Assembly (NCBI RefSeq): GCF_002127325.2
Contig: NC_035436.2
Span: 82,333,716 to 82,397,715, forward strand
Length of the DNA: 64,000 nucleotides
Direction: 5' to 3'
Origin: Helianthus annuus
Lineage: Eukaryota; Streptophyta; Magnoliopsida; Asterales; Asteraceae
Shown here: one piece after another, positions 32,985 to 43,099 of the stretch
Layout: each line of letters begins with the position of its first letter
Numbering within the stretch: the stretch's first letter is position 1
The notes under the pieces: model-generated
Seen by the model: only the letters and a program-made list of their open reading frames with translations
Told to the model about the DNA's origin: nothing
The model's database searches: none
Position numbers and translations under genes: made by a program

Positions 32985-35900
32985 TGTGGCAACCCTCACT
33001 AAACCAGGTATCCGTACGATTTAATTAATAAATAATTGCTGCTTAATTACTGTGCTTAACTGAAATTGCTAACGAACTGCTACTTGATTTCTAGTACTTG
33101 TATATTCCTGCATCATACTTTGATTGCCGTCACTACATTATTTACAAGTTGAACCTTAGTGACAAACATGATGCACTAAAGCACAGTAGCATTAGAACGG
33201 ATAACCTATTGAACATGCTGATAAAGCCAGCATCAGGCAGACACTGCCTCTAAAGGTCTGTATGAGCCAGAAATATTTTACTACACCCATAGTGAGTGTA
33301 GGGATACAAGGGTTGTAAAATTGCGTCTCTAGGAATAAGATATAATGACTGGGTGTGCCTAAAACGTACTCTAAGCACGAAACACAGCACTTTTATTTAC
33401 ATACTAGCTTCTGGCTAACTAATAAAGTGCCAAAACATGATGAAAGTATTCCTGACACTTTGGGAAATAAATAGTGTCACTAAAAATATTATTAACGACG
33501 CTTAAAAGCTTACTTAAGCACTTTAACGGATTACCATCCAACCGAACAACGGGACTAAACCCGGAACATGAAATTATGGCCAATAATATTATTGATCTTT
33601 TTCTGAGCCAGTTAGGGTCCCTGAATACCCTAACACCCGCGTTAAAGCACAACATGTGACTAACCGAGTTAACTCCTAATCTAACTTGGTTTAACGTAAC
33701 TAAACTCCAACTATAGACTTGAAATCGAACCAAGACCCCCCCCCCATTGAGATCGGCCAACTAAAGGGGAACACAAGGGTACAAAAGTTTGATTATTTTA
33801 TTTTTGTTGTCTAATATCAAGAGGACATTGAATCCAATGGACGATGATCTTGATTTTTGTCTATAAAATCTACACTAAACATAAGAGATTATACACTTCA
33901 CATTTCACCAAAACTCTCTCTCCCTTGCCCTCTCTAGCTCACGGCCGAACACACACACACACACACATCCACCCATTTTCGGCTTTTGATCCATCCATTC
34001 CAACATCATACAAGTCTTTCGGGTCACGCATAAGGAGCCTTGGAGCTAACGGAAGGCGAAGGACCTCGTTATCTTGCTTTTATCCACCACATTTTCGCAT
34101 AGATTCTTCCCTAGCCCCGAGCTAGAGGTATAACACTTAAAACTCATACTCAGATCATTCTAAGGTGGTTAATAAGATTTGTAACGGTTAAAACTCGGAA
34201 ACTTGCATTTTGAATCTTTAAAGTCTACTAAATACATGAATATTGATGGTTAAAGGCATAATACTTGTGTAAAAGTTGTAGTATTTGAAAGTTGTGAATA
34301 TTGAGGCCCGATCTACGTAGTGGTAGCTCGGATCATCGTTTAACCCGACTTTGTTAAGATCATGGATCTTGACATAAGCTTGTTTCGAACGGTACAAGGG
34401 TTAAAAGGTGAAACTCTACCACACGAGAAACATGAACTTGTGTAAAAGTATTTTTACTTGTAAAATAATGTTTAAAACTAGCGGATCTACGTATCTGCAA
34501 GTGGTATTTTCAAAGGACCAAGTGTCGAGAAAATCATGTTTTATAAAAGTCGGATGACACACTAACAAATATGATTTTTACAAACCACAAGTGTATAAAC
34601 ACTTGTGAAATGAAAAGTTTCGACAAAATAACAATCTTTGAGAAAGATGACGGGAAGTTGTAAAGGATGATTTATTCTAGAAACGAGGTTTTTACAAGAT
34701 TAAGCTACTTTATATAAAGATCCACCAAATATAAGGGGATCTACATTATAGTTTTCAGAAAAACTACAAGTTCATGTGAACATGCGATTTACATACTTGT
34801 CGACTAGTTTGATGTGTCGGAAATTGATTGGTTGATTTAAAGAAGTGTTGAAATGATTTTGTAAAAGAAAATGATACGCTTGAAAGCGTGGCCACCTCCA
34901 GTTACAGGGGAAACTCTGGCGAAATTTTTCTAAAATATAACACTTAGAATTATTTACAAGTGTTAGAATTATTTTTGATATGTTTTCAAAATATATTTCG
35001 CCACGACTTTATTTACAAATATTCGGAGGTGGGATTTTCACAAAACTAAACGTGACAAATATATATTTGGTAAATATATTTTTCACAACACTGTTTATGA
35101 TTATTTTGTGAAAATACACAAATATTATTTTTAGAGTAAAAATAATATTTACAAACGTTGATGAATCCAAACTAATACAAATGCTTTCACGATAAACATA
35201 TAAGTTACAACGGTAATTATTATTACCACACGATTACTAAAACGTAACTTACGCATTATACGGAAATGATTATGAACGTATATTTTATCCACGTATTATT
35301 TTTGGGGAAAAATTTTGTGAAATGAAAATATAATATTTTTGAGAAAAATATTTATATTTGGAATTAGAAATGAAAATATATTAAGTGAGACTTAATATTA
35401 TAAATTGAACGCACAGGTATTAAATCCCCCATCCTTGGGAAGGATATTAATTACCAAAGTAAATGCAAAATATAAACACGAAATAGTTGTCTAACTATTT
35501 CCCAAAAACTTAAACTATAAAGCTAAGGCACGGCCATCCGTCTAATAGAATTAGCACATGTAGGTCGTTGCACAGCTGCCTGACATTCGGAGTACTTGGT
35601 ATAGCGACGCACTGACTGTGAGTTCATGTCCCCCTTTTCTCTTAACTGTTTTCAGTTTTCTAAACTGCGGGGGTGAAATACATGTTACAATGTTTATGAT
35701 TACTTTATACATGGTATGGTTAGCGTAAGGAGGGTTACTTTTTAGATCATGTGAGTGGGTAGGCGGAAACTTGAGGCCATTAATCCTCATGGTAGGACCG
35801 AGGGACAGGAGCGGTAGATCTATCTGGGTGTAGCGAGCCCAGCCCCAGGTCCAGCATAACGGACCTCGGGGTGACTTAGTGCCCGACGCATAAATCCGCT

Positions 35901-36397
35901 AGGTTTGAGTCTTCCTACTTGCACTTCACACATATCAATGGCCTTGCAAACCATTGGTGATCTCTTTTTCCTTATTTGCTACATACCAGGATTTTGATAA
36001 AGACAAAGGTTTATTTACTCACTTACACATGAACTCGCTCAACATTATTGTTGATTTTTCAACTTACATGTATTTCAGGGAACTAAAGATCTGGCACGGT
36101 ATGGCATGTTTTTCCCGCTGCATTAGTCACCGAGGTCATCCAGGGTTCGGGGAATGTGACTCTTTCCTAGACAAGTCACAGTCCTTGAATCATGTTTATG
36201 TTAAGATTGAATTTGTAATGTTTGGTGAACAAGTTTATGGTTGTTAGGGAGTTATCCCGTTAAGACAATGTTATGGTATTTTTATTTTAATGGATGATCT
36301 TGCGTATTTTTAATTCATATAGCTTGGTTATGATTAAGCTATGGTATTAAGAAGTTACACCAAATTAACCACGCTTCCGCAAAGCCAGGGTGTGACA
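32985..36397 (+). repeat. Gypsy-D 5' LTR
   Basis: TGTGGCAACCCTCACTAAACC...AGCCAGGGTGTGACA. A TATAAAA box lies at 33862-33868, followed by CT-rich and (AC)n stretches. No gene: small frames inside (for example 35954-36247) recur in the other LTR only because the LTRs are copies. Confidence 0.96.
33862..33868 (+). promoter_or_regulatory. TATA box of Gypsy-D 5' LTR
   Basis: TATAAAA in GTCTATAAAATCTACAC, also at 43974-43980 in the 3' LTR. Likely core promoter of the genomic transcript. Confidence 0.6.
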
Positions 36398-36400
36398 GCT

Positions 36401-36415
36401 TGGTATCAGAGCTCT
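36401..36415 (+). other. Gypsy-D primer binding site
   Basis: TGGTATCAGAGCTCT three bases after the LTR, complementary to initiator tRNA-Met. Confidence 0.88.
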
Positions 36416-36557
36416 GATCATAGCGAACTAGGATTCCTTCTCGAGTCTAGACTATGATCACTAGGGCTCTCACGAAAACATTTTTACTGCATACCACTTA
36501 AGTCCAGATCAAAACGTTTTTATAAACAAATGTTGAGCGCATTTTATTTATTATTTT

Positions 36558-36830
36558 AGGCTCAGTCTGGGAGGCTGAGGCTCGGTCTGGGAGACTGAGG
36601 CTCGGTCTGGGAGGTCGAGGCTCGATCTAATGGATCGAGGTAGTTGTCTAGTGGGACTAGGGAGTCAGTCTGGGAGGCTGGGAGAATTGACTAGTGGGAC
36701 TAGGGAGTCAGTCTGGGAGGCTGGGAGATTTGGCTAGTGGGACTAGGGAGTCAGTCTGGGAGGCTGGAAGAATTGGCTAGTGGGACTAGGAAGAACAGTC
36801 TGGGAGGCTGGGAGGCTAGTGGGACTAGGA
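36558..36830 (+). repeat. 43-bp minisatellite in Gypsy-D leader
   Basis: CTAGTGGGACTAGGGAGTCA recurs with exact 43-bp spacing (starts at 36648, 36691, 36734, 36777), each followed by GTCTGGGAGGCTGG. It is preceded by a degenerate series of GGCTC(A/G)GTCTGGGAG units from 36558. Confidence 0.9.
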
Positions 36831-36920
36831 GAATTATGTGATATCCTACTTGGTAGCTTATGTGATTATTCGATTGTATGAATGATTATTTGTGCATATT
36901 TGTGCTTGTGTTACAGACAC

Positions 36921-38495
36921 ATGGACTCACCAGGTACAGGTGACTCGGACACCACCGGACCCCTACCTATCGTATCTGATGACCTCCCATCTTCGGAGCA
37001 TGAGGTGCATACATCCGATTCCACCAGCACGGACGACGACGATTTCCAGCCCTTCGCACTACCCGAGGGTGCTGATGAGCCTGCGGATGGCCCCCCTGCT
37101 GAGTACTTACCCCTAGTAGTGATTCCGGCTCCTATTCCTTTAGCCGTCTATCCCGCATATGACTTACTACTCGACGCCGAGGCTGACGGCGATATTGATC
37201 TATTTGAGGACGAGCCTATTGAGGATGAGATTCCGGATGCAGCCCCTCTTTCCGCTGGCGATCTTCTGATGATCGCTGATGCCCCTGCCGAGGACTCACC
37301 CGCACATTCACCGGTCCCAGACTCCTTTGAGTCTGTGGCATCCGCACCTTCTCACGAGGTGAGCGCACAGCACTTTGCACACGACTCGGACCCTGACCAG
37401 GCATCCTCAGCTGCACCTATTCCGAGCTTTGCATTTGAGCATGACGACATAGAGGATTCTGATCCCATTTTTCCTCCGGGATTCGACCCGGATCATGATA
37501 TTGAGTTTATCCCGATGGACCAGCCCATGGAGGATCCCGCTGATCCAGTTGATCCCATTGATCCCGATTTCGATTTCGAGATGGCTTTTGATGACCATGA
37601 GCTTGCCTTGGCTCCTGAGCAGGCAGCTGCTCTAGATCCTATGCCCGAGCATGACCCTGTACATGCTGGCATCCCAGTTGAGCCCGTTCTAGCTGACCCG
37701 CCCGTTGATGATCATTTGGAGGGCGATCATGTCGTTGCTGTCGATCCTGTTGTTCCTCCACCTTTTGTTGCTGATATACCTGTTGAGCACATTGCACCAG
37801 TTGATCCTATTGTTGCTCCCCCATTTGATCCCATTCCACTTGAGCCTGAGCACGCACTGTTTGCAGATCACATGGATCCACCGGATGAGCATGCACAGCA
37901 CGGTTGGATGCCTGCTGATGAGGACGTTCCACCTTTGCCCACTCAGATCCCTGTTACACGACCTGTTGATTTCACTTTTCAGGTTCCTCAGTTCGTACCT
38001 CCAGCGAGGCCTGGAGAGGGCTCTTCAGCCCATCCTTTTGGGCACGTACCGATGTCTATTCCCTTCATGCCCCAGATGTCATCTGTTCCACCCTCTACTT
38101 CACCATTTCATGTGGCACCATTTGACCCCACCAGTGAGCCTTTGCTTTGGTCGACACCACCAGCCATGCCACCTACTGATCCATACCATCCGTTTCATGT
38201 GGGACACGCTATAGAGGATGTTTTGATGTCCTTCGTTCATCAGCACGAGTCACACACGCAGCGTCTCCAGGAGCTCGAGAGAGCTCAGCTGCCACCATGT
38301 TCATGCCATGGTCAGATACACTCTCCTCTTCAGCCATGTCGATCATTACCCCCAGATTTTGCTGCTCGTCTCTTTACACTAGAGCAGCAAGTTGCCTCTG
38401 TCATTCGCACTCAGCAGGCTATGGAGGAGGACTGGCTTCAGCTACGCCGCTTGCTTTACACTTACTTTCCCCCTCCTCCGCCGCCATCTGTATAG
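36921..38495 (+). CDS. Gypsy-D extra ORF between leader and gag (acidic, proline-rich)
   Basis: An open frame of about 524 codons from MDSPGTGDSD; a start at 36882 is possible but adds only a short Cys/Leu-rich leader. The protein is very rich in Asp, Glu, Pro, Ala and His, with repeated DPVDP, VDPIVAPPF and PAEDSPAHS-like runs. Its last ~60 residues look like a coiled coil (LEQQVASVIRTQQAMEEDW) before a Pro run at the C-terminus. No gag, pol or host-protein motif is recognised. Element F has an ORF in the same position. It is fully open although the pol of the same element is defective, so it is either selected or just young. Codon content is more GC-rich than the surrounding LTR. Function unknown; comparable ORFs are known in Asteraceae Tekay elements only from memory. 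Confidence 0.75.
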   Translation: MDSPGTGDSDTTGPLPIVSDDLPSSEHEVHTSDSTSTDDDDFQPFALPEGADEPADGPPAEYLPLVVIPAPIPLAVYPAYDLLLDAEADGDIDLFEDEPIEDEIPDAAPLSAGDLLMIADAPAEDSPAHSPVPDSFESVASAPSHEVSAQHFAHDSDPDQASSAAPIPSFAFEHDDIEDSDPIFPPGFDPDHDIEFIPMDQPMEDPADPVDPIDPDFDFEMAFDDHELALAPEQAAALDPMPEHDPVHAGIPVEPVLADPPVDDHLEGDHVVAVDPVVPPPFVADIPVEHIAPVDPIVAPPFDPIPLEPEHALFADHMDPPDEHAQHGWMPADEDVPPLPTQIPVTRPVDFTFQVPQFVPPARPGEGSSAHPFGHVPMSIPFMPQMSSVPPSTSPFHVAPFDPTSEPLLWSTPPAMPPTDPYHPFHVGHAIEDVLMSFVHQHESHTQRLQELERAQLPPCSCHGQIHSPLQPCRSLPPDFAARLFTLEQQVASVIRTQQAMEEDWLQLRRLLYTYFPPPPPPSV

Positions 38496-38941
38496 AGCTC
38501 ATCAGTACTGCTTGTGTAGACGTTGGTGAGAGGACCGCGATTGCTTTTGATTGCACAGCATTTTGGAGACTACATGATGATACTGACTTTTGACACATAC
38601 TTGATGTATTTGATGTATTTGACACTGATTTGATATAGCTTTTGGACAGGGGTGATGTAGCCCCTAGTTGATTGATGTATGTATGACACAGTGATGTACT
38701 GATACACTTACGTTGTGGTCTCGATATATATGGCAATCGCAGTATTCTCATCATATTTGATTCGCTTGATTGCTTATTTATATTTTTATGACATGGGATG
38801 TTGTGTGTATAATATTTGTGACATGGGATGTTGTGTGATTAGTATTTGAAGTATTGATAACATGAGATGTTATGTGCTATTACTATTACTATATACGTAC
38901 GCGTTACTATGGCCTGACCGACGTAAACACATCTTTAGAAG
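38496..38941 (+). other. Spacer between extra ORF and gag of Gypsy-D
   Basis: No gene seen. It has repeated GACATGGGATGTTGTGTG-like words (38790-38870), TG-rich text and a purine-rich end before the gag ATG at 38942. Confidence 0.6.
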
Positions 38942-41900
38942 ATGCCGCCAAGACGACAACCTCAGCCAATGCCTACGACTCAGGACGAACTACAGCAGGT
39001 CATTGCCGCTGCCATTGCTCAATATGCTGCCTCTCAAGGAGGGATGAGTGGAAGCAACTCTGGCAACACGGGCAACAACAACAATCCACCTCATGGTAAC
39101 CCTAAGTCATTAAGACATACCATGACCTAAATGGATTTCCTTAGCAAGAGTGCTAATGCCAATCATGCGTTATAATGTATGTGCAGGGTGCACCTACAAA
39201 CAGTTCTTGGACTGCAAGCCCGTAAACTTTGATGGCACCGGAGGTGCTGTTGCTTTTGTCCGCTGGGCTGAGAAAACAGAATCCGTACTTCGCATGAGCA
39301 AATGCGCGCTGGATCAACAAGTCACTTATATCTCAGGGCTATTTTTGGATGGAGCCCTATCATGGTGGAATCTACAAGTCCAGACACTTGGCGAAGCTGC
39401 TGCTTACGCGCTGACTTGGGCTGAACTGAAGGAACTCATGCGCAAGAAGTACTGTTCCCGCGCTGAAATTCAGAGATTGGAGACCGAGTTCTGGCATCTA
39501 AAAATGGAGGGTCCTAAGATAGCAGAGTATGTTCAGAGGTTCCACGATTTGTCGCATGTGGTACCCTACATGGTTACACCTGAGTTCAAGAGAATCGAAC
39601 GCTTCATTTTGGGATTAGCTCCTCAAATCATCAGCATGGTGACCTCCTCCAAACCTGCAACTATCACTGAAGCCATTGATTTGAGTGTGGCTCTTACGGA
39701 GGAGGCAATTCGTTTAAACAAGTTTGATGAAGCTGAGCCCAAGAAAAAGGAGACTCATATGGAGTCATCTGGAGGAAACAAGAGGAAGTTTTCAAACTTC
39801 AAGCAGGGCACCGGGGTGGTGGTTAAGAAAGGAGAGCAGAATGCGCCAGCTCAGGATACAGCTGGTGGTAGGAAGAAAGGAAAGGGATATATGGGTGCGC
39901 AACCCAAGTGCAACTCATGCCAACGACATCACTCTGGTCGTTGCAGGCTAAGATTTTGTGAATCATGTGGGAAGTCTGGTCATACGAAGGATTTTTGTTG
40001 GGCTAGTGCTGGCCGAGGAGGCCAAGGAGGATCTGGGAATAGGAATAATCGTGGTGGTAATGGGAACCGCCCCCAAGGAAACCATGGAGGTGATGGGAAT
40101 CGGGTCAATCATGCAAACCAAGCGGGTGCCATGAATCGTAATCAGGGAAACAACCAAGCAGGAAACAATGATGGGAACGGGCAGAGGCCCGGATGTTTCA
40201 ACTGCGGTGATGTTGGGCATTACAAGAGGAATTGCCCGGAATTGAACCAAGCCCGCGGAAGAGTTTTCAACATAGAAGCAAGGGAAGCGCGCCAGGACCC
40301 CAATGTTGTCACTGGTACGTTCCCTGTAAACCAACGCTATGCATCCGTTTTATTTGATACTGGCGCCGATTATAGCTTCGTGTCGTTAGAATTTAAGAAT
40401 ATGCTTGGTTTAGCCGCTAATAAGTTAGATACTCCGTACTCGATCGAATTAGCGAATGGAAAGTTAGTAGAAGCTAATGAGGTGATTCGAGGCTGCGTAA
40501 TCGAGTTTGGAGAGCGCGAGTTCGCTCTAGATCTACTACCAGTCCAGTTGGGAAGCTTCGACGTGGTAGTAGGGATGGATTGGTTATCGAGTAACAAGGC
40601 CGAGATAGTTTGTCATGAGAAGGTCGTTCGTATCCCAACCAATGATGGTGAGACCATTATTGTTCACGGAGAGAAGCGTGAGACGCCGTTGAGAATTATT
40701 AGCTGCCTGAAGGCAAGGAAGTGTTTGCAAAAGGGATGTGCTGCCTTTCTGGCACACATTGTAGATAAGAAGGCTGCTGAGCCAAAGATCGAAGACATCC
40801 CTGTCGTGAGGGAATACCCAGAAGTCTTTCCAGAAGATTTGCCTGGCTTGCCGCCTCAAAGGCAAGTGGAGTTTCGCATTGACTTAGTTCCAGGCGCCGC
40901 GCCTGTGGCTAAGGCACCCTACAGACTTGCTCCGTCTGAAATGCAAGAACTGTCGACACAACTTCAAGAGTTGTTAGACAAGGGATTTATCCGACCGAGC
41001 TTCTCGCCTTGGGGAGCTCCAGTTTTGTTTGTCAAGAAGAAGGACGGTAGTTTCCGCATGTGTATTGATTACAGAGAGTTGAACAAGCTGACGATCAAGA
41101 ATAGGTATCCCCTGCCAAGAATCGATGATCTGTTTGACCAACTACAAGGTTCAAGCTTTTATTCAAAGATCGATCTTCGATCTGGATACCATCAGCTACG
41201 GATACAGGAGGAGAGTATCCCGAAGACAGCCTTCAGAACTCGATATGGACACTACGAGTTTCTCGTTATGCCGTTTGGTTTGACAAACGCACCTGCAGTG
41301 TTCATGGATTTGATGAATCGAGTTTGTAAGCCGTACTTGGATAAGTTCGTGATTGTATTCATCGATGATATTTTGATTTATTCAAAGACGAAGTGCACAA
41401 TCTTCACAGATCACAAGAGCCTCCAACATAGATTCAACCAGAAGGAGCTGAACATGAGGCAAAGACGATGGGTAGAACTGTTGAATGACTACGACTGCGA
41501 GATTAAGTATCATCCAGGGAAGGCGAATGTGGTCGCCGATGCCCTAAGTCGAAAAGAGAGGATCAAGCCCATAAGGGTTAGGGCTTTGGAAATGATTATT
41601 CAGACCGATCTTTCTTTGCGCATTCGTGCCGCGCAGAAAGAAGCTCTCAAGGAAAGGAACCTTGAAGAAGAGTATCTCCGTGGGATGGAGAAGTTATTGG
41701 TACCAAACAGGGAAGGAACGTTGTGTTTTGAGAAAAGGATTTGGGTTCCTTTGTTTGGAGGTTTAAGAAAGGTTATTTTCGATGAAGCTCACAAGTCGCG
41801 GTACTCTATCCATCCTGGAGCGGATAAGATGTACCAGGATCTTAAAGATTACTATTGGTGGCCTAGGATGAAAGGCGATGTTGCTGTTTATGTGAGCAAA

Positions 41901-43064
41901 TGTTTAACTTGCGCCAAGGTTAAGGCGGAATACCAGAAGCCTTCGGGACTTCTGCAGCAACCAGAGATTCCCAAGTGGAAGTGGGAACAAATCTCTATGG
42001 ATTTTATTACGAAATTGCCAAGAACGCCAAGAGGCCATGACACTATTTGGGTAATAGTGGACCGCTTAACGAAGTCAGCACACTTCCTACCTATCCGAGA
42101 GAAGGATAATACGAGCAAACTGGCCGAAATCTACATGAGAGAGATTGTTACACGCCATGGAGTACCTCTCTCAATCATCTCTGATAGAGACGGAAGGTTC
42201 GTGTCAAGGATATGGCAATCCTTCTAGGAAGCTTTTGGCTCGAAGTTGAATCTGAGCACCGCGTTTCACCCGCAGACCGACGGCCAAAGCGAGCGGACGA
42301 TACAGACACTAGAAGATATGCTGAGAGCATGTGCGATGGATTTGGGCGGTAGCTGGGATAAGCATTTGCCTTTGGTTGAGTTTTCATACAACAACAGCTA
42401 CCACACCAGTATTGGTGTCGCGCCATTCGAAGCTTTATATGGGCGCAAGTGCAGATCGCCGCTTTGTTGGGCTGACGCAGGTGATAGACAGTTGGTTGGT
42501 CCTGAAGTGGTACAGGAAACCACAGATAAGATCGCACAGATACGAGATCGCATCAGCGTGGCTCGTGACTGGCAGAAAGTCTACGCGGATCGAAGCAGGA
42601 AACCTCTAGAGTTTGAGGTTGGTGAGATGGTTTTGTTGAAGGTATCACCCTGGAAGGGTGTGGCACGCTTTGGGAAACGTGGAAAGTTGAATCCGAGGTA
42701 TATTGGACCATTCAAGATCTTGGAGAGAATCGGGTTAGTAGCATACAAGTTGGACCTACCTGCCGAACTGAATGGTGTTCACGATACATTTCATGTATCC
42801 AATCTGAAGAGAAGTCCAACTCAAGATACCGTTGCCATTCCTACCGACGAAATTCATGTTGACGACACACTCCACTTCGTTGAAGAACCTGTTGAGGTCA
42901 CGGATTGGAAAGTAAACAAGACCCGCCGGAGCAGTGTCAAGCTCGTCAAAGTTCGTTGGAATGCTAGACATGGTCCTGAATTCACCTGGGAGCGTGAGGA
43001 CCGAATGAAAGAGAAATACCCCCATCTATTTCCTGAGAACCCTGCTTCTACAAGCAGAACTTAA
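38942..43064 (+). pseudogene. gag-pol: Gypsy-D gag-pol, internally deleted
   Basis: Starts MPPRRQPQPMPTTQDEL at 38942. A likely intron (39096-39186) precedes the rest of gag ([19 protein letters not shown]). Two Cys/His regions follow, the second [14 protein letters not shown] near 40195. Protease [12 protein letters not shown] lies near 40350 and RT from [18 protein letters not shown] to [11 protein letters not shown] (41390). After that, [12 protein letters not shown] from the end of RNase H follows directly: about 200 residues (RT thumb/connection and most of RNase H) are missing in frame. Integrase has the HHCC region and DRDGRFVS, then TAG at 42225-42227, and continues [11 protein letters not shown]. 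The C-terminus has a chromodomain-like stretch ([18 protein letters not shown]). It cannot make a working RT or RNase H. Confidence 0.9.
39096..39186 (+). other. Probable spliced intron in Gypsy-D gag
   Basis: 91 bp from CATG|GTAACC to ATGTGCAG|GG, containing in-frame stops and a length not divisible by 3. Removing it joins the two open frames in phase, at the place where Tekay-type gags read on from an Asn-rich stretch into the conserved GC(T/S)YK(E/Q)F motif. CTAAT, a possible branch site, lies at 39150-39154. Splicing is inferred from sequence only. Confidence 0.6.
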
Positions 43065-43089
43065 AATTTCGGGACGAAATTTTTCTAAC

Positions 43090-43099
43090 GGGGGGAGAA
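43090..43099 (+). other. Gypsy-D polypurine tract
   Basis: GGGGGGAGAA directly before the 3' LTR. Confidence 0.9.

Noticed and set aside
33844..34125. 93-residue frame after the Gypsy-D TATA box
   Set aside because: Low-complexity Thr/His run from an (AC)n tract; shortened in the 3' LTR by a change in that tract.
35954..36247. 97-residue frame present in both Gypsy-D LTRs (also 46062-46355)
   Set aside because: Repeated because LTRs are copies; no recognisable motif and no conservation beyond that expected of recent LTRs.
36558..36830. Regularly spaced repeats resembling a CRISPR array
   Set aside because: Tandem minisatellite without unique spacers, inside a plant retrotransposon leader.
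37705..38214. 169-residue frame overlapping the Gypsy-D extra ORF
   Set aside because: Alternate-frame shadow of a compositionally biased ORF.
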